Assembly: GCA_030681035.1 (NCBI GenBank)
Contig: JAUXUI010000044.1
Coordinates: 1-52,736, forward strand
Direction: 5' to 3'
Source of the DNA: Lysobacteraceae bacterium
Lineage (GTDB): Bacteria > Pseudomonadota > Gammaproteobacteria > Xanthomonadales > Xanthomonadaceae
DNA: 52,736 nucleotides
Position numbers and translations under genes: made by a program. Under the pieces are notes generated by a model. It was not told the DNA's origin. It saw only the letters and a list, made by a program, of their open reading frames with translations, and searched no databases. Positions 46,707 through 52,736 of this stretch are shown in pieces. Positions within the stretch are counted from its first letter, which is position 1; each line of letters starts with the position of its first letter.

Positions 46707-47491
46707 ACGAACAATCGCGCCAGCTCGGTGCCCGGATCGGGCGCACGCATGAACGCCTCGCCGACCAGAAAGGCGTGTACGCCAGCCGCGCGCATGCGTT
46801 GCACATCCGTGCGCTGATGGATACCACTTTCGGTAACCAGCAGGCGATCATTGGGTACCGCATCCTTCATGGCAAGCGTGGTATCGAGCGACACCTCGAA
46901 GCTGCGCAGATTGCGGTTGTTGATGCCGATCAGCGGCACCGGCACCTGCAAGGCACGCTCCAGTTCATCCAGATCGTGGACCTCGACCAGTACATCCATA
47001 CCCAAGTCCATCGCCAGGCTCGACAGCGCCACCAACGCATCATCATCAAGCGCGGCAACGATCAACAAAATGCAGTCGGCGCCCAATACCCGCGCCTCAA
47101 CCACCTGATAGGCATCGACGGTGAAATCCTTGCGCAGCACTGGCAAGCTGCAAGCAGCGCGCGCGGCACGCAGGTAATCATCGGCACCCTGAAAATAATC
47201 GATGTCGGTGAGTACCGACAGGCAGGCCGCGCCACCGGCGGCATAACTGCGGGCAATCGCGTCGGGCTGGAAATCGGCACGGATCACGCCTTTGGATGGC
47301 GAGGCTTTCTTGATCTCGGCAATCACCGCCGCATCACCGGCGGCGATGCGTGCCTGCAACGCGCTGGCAAAACCGCGACACGCCGGCATTTCCGCCGCAC
47401 GCGCCTGCAACTCGGCCAACGGTGCGCGGGCAAGGCGTTCCGCCACTTCCTCGCGCTTGCGCAGGCAGATGGCGGCAAGGATATCGCTCAC
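46703..47491 (-). CDS. trpC: Indole-3-glycerol phosphate synthase
   Basis: TrpC closes the indole ring in tryptophan synthesis. The 262-residue TIM barrel shows [74 protein letters not shown] and the phosphate-binding VTESGI. It is separate from TrpF, as usual in these bacteria. It lies 4 bp after the isomerase gene and overlaps the HAD gene. Confidence 0.97.
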   Translation of the reverse strand: MSDILAAICLRKREEVAERLARAPLAELQARAAEMPACRGFASALQARIAAGDAAVIAEIKKASPSKGVIRADFQPDAIARSYAAGGAACLSVLTDIDYFQGADDYLRAARAACSLPVLRKDFTVDAYQVVEARVLGADCILLIVAALDDDALVALSSLAMDLGMDVLVEVHDLDELERALQVPVPLIGINNRNLRSFEVSLDTTLAMKDAVPNDRLLVTESGIHQRTDVQRMRAAGVHAFLVGEAFMRAPDPGTELARLFV

Positions 47492-47495
47492 GCGC

Positions 47496-48095
47496 TCAGG
47501 CTCCCGCTGTCAGTGCAGCACGCACGAAGTCGAGGCGATCCTGGCCCCAGAACATGTCCTCGCCGACGAAGAAGGTCGGCACCCCGAACGCGCCGCGCGT
47601 AACCGCTTCCTCGGTGGCCTGGCGCAATGCCTCCTTGACCTCGGCATCCTCAGCCAATGCCAGCGCCTGTACCGGATCAACGCCAGCACGGGTGACCACC
47701 TGCGCGATCACGGCCGGGTCGGTGAGGTTAAGCCCCTCCACCCAGATTGCCTCGAACATCGCCTCGACATAGCCAACGAAGGCCTCAGGCTGACGCAGCA
47801 GCAAGCCGGTGGCGATGCGTTGATGCAGCAGCGTGCTGAACGGGAAATGTGGATTGAGCCGGAACGGCACCTGATAATGCGCAGCAAAACGTGCCAGATC
47901 GCCCAGCAGATACTTGCCTTTCGCCGGCACCTCGATCGGCGCACGATTGCCGGTGGCCTTGTGGATGGCACCGACCAGCACCGGCCGCCAGTTGATGCGC
48001 GCACCGGTTTGCGCCGCAATTTTCGGCAACTGGGTATAGGCAAGGTAGGACGGTGGGCTGATCAGATCAAAATAAAAATCGACAGTCTGGCTCAT
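47496..48095 (-). CDS. HCCA isomerase/DsbA-like oxidoreductase (2-hydroxychromene-2-carboxylate isomerase family)
   Basis: The 199-residue thioredoxin-like protein belongs to the glutathione-dependent kappa-class branch. The N-terminal [12 protein letters not shown] contains S13, the position of the catalytic serine in HCCA isomerases, and [20 protein letters not shown] holds the cis-proline. HCCA isomerases act in naphthalene breakdown, but the family has many members of unknown substrate. Its place between trpD and trpC, 4 bp from trpC, is notable; a direct role in tryptophan synthesis is not known. Confidence 0.85.
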   Translation of the reverse strand: MSQTVDFYFDLISPPSYLAYTQLPKIAAQTGARINWRPVLVGAIHKATGNRAPIEVPAKGKYLLGDLARFAAHYQVPFRLNPHFPFSTLLHQRIATGLLLRQPEAFVGYVEAMFEAIWVEGLNLTDPAVIAQVVTRAGVDPVQALALAEDAEVKEALRQATEEAVTRGAFGVPTFFVGEDMFWGQDRLDFVRAALTAGA

Positions 48096-48133
48096 CGGAA
48101 AACCCGCATAACGAATCGAACCGCCACTTTACC

Positions 48134-48310
48134 GGATCGTGGCCCAATCCACCCAATTCAAGGCTCAGTCGTAGGCAACCTGTCAGAGTGATCGTTGGTA
48201 CGGATACTCGCGCCGCCGGAGCAATTGTCGAGTAGATCAGCACCAAGCCCGACAGGCTGCTAGCCCAGACGAGAGGGCTTAACTTGGGTGGATTGGATCG
48301 TGGCCCGACC
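48134..48310. repeat. Imperfect repeat pair in the trpD-isomerase gap
   Basis: GGATCGTGGCCC occurs at 48134-48145 and 48294-48305 (direct), and CCAATCCACCCA at 48144-48155 is inverted at 48285-48296. The enclosed 130 bases contain no gene. It could be a degenerate mobile repeat. Confidence 0.45.
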
Positions 48311-48330
48311 CGGACTGCTTCGTTCCCGGT

Positions 48331-49386
48331 TCAATCCGCGATTTTGCAGTGCGCTCGTGCCTGGTGGGCCTGGGTAAGCGCCACAAACTCATGCAATTTG
48401 GCCAGCGCTGCACCACTGGCCAGTGCCGCACGGGCCAGCGCGATACCCTCGGCAATCGACTCGCCCAGACCAGCCACATACAACGCGGCACCGGCATTGA
48501 GCGCCACGATTTCGCGTGGCAGGCCATCGACGTTGTTCAGTGCCTCCAGCAGCATCGCTTTGGATTGTTCGACGTTTTCCACCCTGAGGTTGCGACTGGC
48601 CGCCATCGCAATGCCGAAATCTTCCGGGTGGATCTCGTACTCGCGCACCTGACCATCACGCAGTTCGCCTACCAGCGTTCCCGCACCCAAGGTAATTTCG
48701 TCCATGCCATCGCGACCCCATACCACCAGCGCCCGTTTCGCACCGAGTTGTTGCAACACGCGCACCTGGATGCCGACCAGATCGGGATGGAACACACCCA
48801 TCACGATATTCGGCGCACCGGCAGGGTTGGTCAGCGGCCCGAGAATATTGAACAGCGTACGCACGCCCATTTCGCGGCGCACCGGCGCCACATTTTTCAT
48901 CGCCGGGTGATGCACCGGCGCATACATGAAACCGATGCCGGCCGCATCGATGCACTCGCCCACGCACGCTGGCGACAGCTCGATCACCGCGCCCAGCGAT
49001 TCCAGTACATCGGCGCTGCCGGATTTGGAACTGACACTGCGATTGCCGTGTTTGGCGACCTTGGCACCCGCCGCTGCCACCACAAACATTGATGCCGTGG
49101 AAATGTTGAAGGTGTTGGAGCCATCACCACCGGTGCCGACGATATCGACCAGCTTGCTGGCATCGGCAACGCTCACCTTTTCCGCCAGTTCGCGCATCAC
49201 CGTTGCCGCACCGGCGATTTCACCCACGGTTTCCTTTTTTACCCGCAAGCCGGTGAGAATCGCCGCTGTCATCACCGGGCTGAGCTCGCCACGCATGATG
49301 ACGCGCATCAGGTGCACCATCTCGTCGTGGAATATTTCGCGGTGTTCGATGGCGCGCTGTAATGCTTCCTGGGGTGTGATCGACAT
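48331..49386 (-). CDS. trpD: Anthranilate phosphoribosyltransferase
   Basis: TrpD joins anthranilate to PRPP. The 351-residue protein has the family signatures [20 protein letters not shown] (PRPP-binding), [18 protein letters not shown] and the anthranilate-site segment [20 protein letters not shown]. The start at 49386 ([13 protein letters not shown]) fits; the longer frame runs into the upstream repeat. Confidence 0.97.
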   Translation of the reverse strand: MSITPQEALQRAIEHREIFHDEMVHLMRVIMRGELSPVMTAAILTGLRVKKETVGEIAGAATVMRELAEKVSVADASKLVDIVGTGGDGSNTFNISTASMFVVAAAGAKVAKHGNRSVSSKSGSADVLESLGAVIELSPACVGECIDAAGIGFMYAPVHHPAMKNVAPVRREMGVRTLFNILGPLTNPAGAPNIVMGVFHPDLVGIQVRVLQQLGAKRALVVWGRDGMDEITLGAGTLVGELRDGQVREYEIHPEDFGIAMAASRNLRVENVEQSKAMLLEALNNVDGLPREIVALNAGAALYVAGLGESIAEGIALARAALASGAALAKLHEFVALTQAHQARAHCKIAD

Positions 49387-49458
49387 CAGCGTATCTCCAT
49401 GAAATTCAGGCAAGTTGTGCCCCGGCTGACGCTGCACGAGCATGTCGTGCAGCCACAT

Positions 49459-49530
49459 GGTCGCCCACAGGGTGGGCTCCTACAAAAGCACCGCAATGCA
49501 CGCCTGTAGGAGCCCACCCTGTGGGCGACC
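49459..49530. repeat. Perfect 26-bp inverted repeat between trpG and trpD
   Basis: GGTCGCCCACAGGGTGGGCT then CCTACA (49459-49484) pairs exactly with 49505-49530 across 20 bases. It belongs to the family at 18644, 20858, 32314 and 37559. In the trp transcript it begins 14 bases after the trpG stop. Confidence 0.85.
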
Positions 49531-49543
49531 CCAACCCAGCGAT

Positions 49544-50137
49544 TCAAGCAGCCAGCCGCCTTGGCTGCAAAAAATTGCGCAACAGCGCATGACCATGCTG
49601 GGTGAGGATCGATTCCGGGTGAAACTGCACACCCTCAACGGCCAGCACACGGTGACGCAGACCCATTATTTCATCGAACCCGCCGTCAGGCGACTGCGTC
49701 CACGCCGTGACTTCCAGACACTCGGGCAGCGACGCCCGCTCGACCACCAGCGAATGATAACGCGTGGCCTCGAATGGATTGGGCAAGCCGGCAAACACGC
49801 CGGCCCCGGTGTGGTGGATCATCGATGTCTTGCCGTGCATGATCGACTTGGCGCGCACCACCGAGCCGCCAAACGCCTGCCCCAGCGCCTGGTGGCCAAG
49901 GCAAACGCCGAAGATCGGCACCCGACCCGCCAGCGTGGCGATCAGATCCAGCGACACCCCGGCCTCGTTCGGCGTACACGGCCCCGGCGAAATCACGATG
50001 CGCGACGGCGCCAGCGCCGCAATCTGCGCTACATCCAGCTCATCGTTGCGCACCACCTTCACGTCCTCGCCCAACTCCTGCAGGTACTGCACGAGATTCC
50101 AGGTGAATGAGTCGTAGTTGTCGATCATCAGCAGCAT
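49544..50137 (-). CDS. trpG: Anthranilate synthase glutamine amidotransferase component
   Basis: TrpG supplies ammonia to TrpE for anthranilate synthesis, and can also serve as PabA. The 197-residue class I amidotransferase has nucleophile C79 in [16 protein letters not shown], the oxyanion segment [13 protein letters not shown] and the His-Glu pair in [11 protein letters not shown]. The start at 50137 ([14 protein letters not shown]) matches the family. trpE is not in the window: an IS5-family element ends 33 bp upstream, cutting trpG from whatever preceded it. Confidence 0.96.
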   Translation of the reverse strand: MLLMIDNYDSFTWNLVQYLQELGEDVKVVRNDELDVAQIAALAPSRIVISPGPCTPNEAGVSLDLIATLAGRVPIFGVCLGHQALGQAFGGSVVRAKSIMHGKTSMIHHTGAGVFAGLPNPFEATRYHSLVVERASLPECLEVTAWTQSPDGGFDEIMGLRHRVLAVEGVQFHPESILTQHGHALLRNFLQPRRLAA

Positions 50138-50170
50138 TTCAAACGTATCCAATTGATTACACAAGGTGTA

Positions 50171-51430
50171 GGGCACTTCTATAAATCACGTTTGAACGCT
50201 TGCGGTGCATGCCCAAGTTTCATTTTTTGAAACTTTCCGGATTGCGTGAGGCTTCTGGCTGAAGTCAGCCTGATTTTCTTGTCCTCTGTGGCTGATACGG
50301 GTGGTTTTCCATCCGATTTCATCCGGTTGTCCGTATTCTTGGCGTACCTATCCTGTCAAAGTCGAACACCTTGAGTCGAATCAGCACTTCGATCCGGGCG
50401 AGGTTGTAAGTCAGGTTCATCAAACCCACACCGACCGCCGCACGCGCCGCACCAATGCTGCGCAGGAAGATGCCGCCCATGCTGTTGTGCATGTGCCCAA
50501 AGACATGCTCGACGCGGGCACGCACCCGTGACTTCTCCGTGTTGCTCAATCCTTGCGCCTCGCTCAGCGGCTTGTTGCGATACGCCCGTTCATGAATCTG
50601 GCTCTCGTGCTCGCTTGCGGCAAGGCTTTGCTCTTGCTCGTCCGAGCGATACGCGCTGTCTGCCCATACCGTTTTGCCACCGACCGCCGCATCACGCAAC
50701 ACCGCATCCAGCACTTGGCTGTCATGCACACTGGCAGCGGTGCAGACGGCGGCAGCAATGAGCTTGGTGTCGCGATCAATGTTGATGTGGTTCTTGTAGC
50801 CGTAGTGGTTTTGTCCGCCTTTCTTCGTCCAGCGGGCGTCGATGTCTTTCTGCGCCAGTTTGGCCGGGGTCTTGCCCCACTCGATGGGGACAGCATCGGA
50901 CTTGATGAGGGCGTTGTTCTCAGGTTTGTTGCGCTGGATCGGCACCGGAACAAAGGTGGCGTCGATGATCTGGCCACTTTTGAGTTCGACGCCGAGGTCG
51001 GCCAGCGCCTGGTTCAGGCGTTCAAACAGCGCATCGGTGAGCCGGTGTTCCTTGAGCGCTTCGCGAAACGCCCATACGGTGCGCGCATCGGGCACGTTGC
51101 CCGACAGTTCCAGCCCGAGAAAGCGCATGAAGGAGAGCCGGTCGCTGACCTGGTATTGCAGGCGCTCGTCGGACAGGTTGTGCAGCCGCTGCAAGACGAG
51201 CAGCTTGAACATGAGCACGCGGCAGGTGACTTTACGCCCAGCAGCAGTCTTGCGCTCTTTGGCGTCGATGCGCGCAAGGATGGGGCGGAATATTTCCCAG
51301 TCAATGACGGCGTTGAGCCGTTCCAGTGGGTCTCCCGCTTCGCTCAAACTGGCGTAGCGGTTCTCAAGGTCGAACAGGCTGGTTTGCATGCCAGCAGCGT
51401 AACCAGATTGGGGGATTTATAGAAGTGCCC
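50171..51430 (-). mobile_element. IS5-family insertion sequence, complete (1260 bp)
   Basis: Perfect 17-bp terminal inverted repeats (GGGCACTTCTATAAATC at 50171-50187 and its complement at 51414-51430) bound one transposase gene. The four bases TGTA occur on both sides (50167-50170 and 51431-51434), consistent with a 4-bp target duplication. The sharp boundaries and intact frame suggest a recent insertion. An 8-bp stem with AAAAA loop (AAGTTTCA/TGAAACTT, about 50213-50233) lies after the transposase. Confidence 0.92.
50319..51389 (-). CDS. IS5-family transposase
   Basis: The 356-residue DDE transposase has an N-terminal helical domain with LMFKLLVLQRLHNLSDERLQ (InsH/DUF772-like), the first aspartate in GQIIDATFVPVP, the second in GKTVWADSAYRS and the DDE glutamate in SRVRARVEHVFGHMHNSMGG. 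Length is typical of the IS5 group (about 326-360). It points toward trpG, so transcription from its promoter could continue into the trp genes. Confidence 0.95.
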   Translation of the reverse strand: MQTSLFDLENRYASLSEAGDPLERLNAVIDWEIFRPILARIDAKERKTAAGRKVTCRVLMFKLLVLQRLHNLSDERLQYQVSDRLSFMRFLGLELSGNVPDARTVWAFREALKEHRLTDALFERLNQALADLGVELKSGQIIDATFVPVPIQRNKPENNALIKSDAVPIEWGKTPAKLAQKDIDARWTKKGGQNHYGYKNHINIDRDTKLIAAAVCTAASVHDSQVLDAVLRDAAVGGKTVWADSAYRSDEQEQSLAASEHESQIHERAYRNKPLSEAQGLSNTEKSRVRARVEHVFGHMHNSMGGIFLRSIGAARAAVGVGLMNLTYNLARIEVLIRLKVFDFDRIGTPRIRTTG

Positions 51431-51512
51431 TGTAAATATACTAATACCGAATCAGTACCCGCATAGATACCCGCAAGTTCCATTGGTACCCCAAGCAGAT
51501 GTCCGAAACGGC

Positions 51513-52735
51513 TAGTGTCGTGTCATGCGTTAAATGTCGGATATAATCGTCTGAGTTTTACGCGTGCATTCTCGGTCGTAAATTGCCAGTTCACCTTGGC
51601 GCGAATCTGGTCACGGCGTGCTTGCCAGGCGGCAACCTCCCCGCGTAGCTCCTCCATGCTGCCGATACGCCGATCAAGGCACTGGCTGATCAACACATTG
51701 AGCTCGATCTCGGCGACATTCAACCAACTGCCGTGCTTTGGCGTGTAGATGAATTCAAAGCGATCCCAAAGTGCTTTCGCCTGATCAGGAGGAAACATCT
51801 CGTATAACGCACCCGGGCTATGGGTGTTCAGATTGTCCATCACCAGCGTGATCTTCCGAGCATCCCGATAGCGTTCGGCAATGTCGTGGAGAAATTGTGC
51901 CCAATCCACTTTGGTCTTGCGCGCCGTCACCTTGGTCATCCGCGTTCCTGCCAGCGGCTCGCTCGCCATGAATACGTTGCAAGCACCGCAGCGCTCATAT
52001 TCGTAGTCGTGCCGTTCGAGCTGTCCGGGGCAAGCCGGAATCGGTGTGCGCGTCTCGCGGATGAGTTGTCGCGGCGTCTCGTCCATGCACACTACCGGCA
52101 TGTCCGAGGCATACGGCCGGCGGTACACGTCGAGAACCCGTTCCATCGCGGCGACAAACTCCGCATTGGCTTCGGGAGGAATTACCCAACCAAGCTTCCG
52201 CCACGGTTTGATTTCGTTTTTTTTAGGACGCGGCGGACCGTCTCGTAGGAAATGCTGTCGACATACTCAAGCTCCACCGCCCGATCAGCCAGCAAGCGTA
52301 GCGACCAGCGGGCAAAGCCTTTGGGTGGCTCGCCGCAACTCAGGGCGACCAAGTGGGCTTCGAGTTCACCATCGGCCTTTCGCTCGTAGCTGCGCTGACT
52401 CGGCTGCCGCACCAATGCCGCATCCAGGCCCTCTTCGACAAAGCGCTTCTTGACCCGATCAACCTTGCGCATGCTGATCCGCAAGATGTTCGCCACATCT
52501 TCTCCGCGGCTGCGCTGATCGTTGAACTCTCCCTCGTCACAGTTCAACAGAATCAGCGCATTGATCACTTTCTGGGACTGGTGGGAGCCTTTGCGAGTGA
52601 TCGCTTCCAGACCCGTCCTTTCATCCGCCAACAGCGTCACTTTGTATAGCTTCATCGGAAAGCCCTCGCCGTCTTGAAAAAGACGGCCTAAGCCTACCAT
52701 ATTGCATACGTCATACTACATGTGACGTGACACTA
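51513..52735 (-). mobile_element. IS630-family insertion sequence
   Basis: The ends are imperfect inverted repeats: CTAGTGTCGTGTCA at 51512-51525 and, on the other strand at the last bases of the window, CTAGTGTCACGTCA. Each end includes TA, the usual IS630 target duplication. It carries one two-frame transposase. The 80 bases between this element and the IS5-family element hold no gene I recognise. Confidence 0.85.
51523..52655 (-). CDS. IS630-family transposase, two frames joined by a -1 shift
   Basis: The first frame (52655 to 52182) encodes the helix-turn-helix N-terminal part starting MKLYKVTLLADERTGLEAI. The second (stop at 51523) encodes the DDE core: VVCMDETPRQL, LVMDNLNTHSP and TPKHGSWLNVAEIE. 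They join at a run of eight adenines on the coding strand (52217-52224). A -1 shift there turns VLKKTKSN into the family-like NEIKPWRKLGWVIPPEA, which continues into the core. Such runs are known as programmed frameshift or slippage sites in IS630 elements, so this is probably normal expression rather than a mutation. No other damage is seen. Confidence 0.85.
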
Positions 52736-52736
52736 G

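Overview
The window looks like the chromosome of a GC-rich gammaproteobacterium of the Xanthomonadales/Lysobacterales (Xanthomonadaceae or Rhodanobacteraceae). The basis is gene order and product type: an atpI-B-E-F-H-A-G-D-C operon near glmU and glmS, and a trpG-trpD-trpC block followed by a Clp-type (CRP/FNR) regulator, speD and coq7, an arrangement I recall from Xanthomonas. Intergenic space is crowded with REP-like palindromes of at least five sequence families. No rRNA or tRNA gene and no CRISPR array was seen.

Layout. 1-890: an acyl-CoA dehydrogenase fragment that stops at a tandem REP-like repeat, then a HicB-type antitoxin gene. 1.0-13.7 kb: glmS and glmU (both minus strand), separated by a plus-strand block. 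That block holds a MacA/MacB-like ABC export system (adaptor, ATPase, two FtsX-type permeases), its own sigma-54 response regulator and histidine kinase, and a two-gene unit of a secreted helical protein plus a cysteine-containing HTH regulator. 13.8-18.5 kb: two GtrA-family membrane proteins, a polytopic GT-C-like protein, a DPM1-like GT2 glycosyltransferase and the tail of a third gtrA; this resembles a lipid-linked-sugar glycosylation module. 18.8-26.2 kb: the complete F1Fo ATP synthase operon (minus strand), with a different hairpin-forming repeat in each of its last three intercistronic gaps.

26.3-34.9 kb: a 1124-residue membrane-anchored ankyrin-repeat protein, a secreted S9 (DPP IV-like) peptidase, a DMT/EamA transporter and prfC. 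35.0-41.9 kb: two cyclic-di-GMP proteins (MASE1-GGDEF-EAL, and a beta-propeller/Y_Y_Y sensor with GGDEF) and a phytase-like lipoprotein. 42.0-45.98 kb: a GlcF-like Fe-S protein whose frame has absorbed two REP hairpins, coq7, speD and clp. 46.0-50.1 kb: trpG, trpD, an HCCA-isomerase/DsbA-like gene, trpC and a HAD phosphatase (minus strand). 50.17-52.74 kb: two insertion sequences, an IS5-family element 33 bp upstream of trpG and an IS630-family element with a two-frame transposase that fills the right end.

The most notable structural events are a MITE-like element with an 8-bp target duplication inside a REP palindrome; the in-frame REP insertions in the GlcF-like gene; the separation of glmU from glmS by a self-regulated export block; and the repeat-laden ATP synthase operon. 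I did not find an unmistakable new system. The best candidates are the secreted helical protein/regulator pair with its palindromic operator and the ABC-exporter/sigma-54 two-component block.
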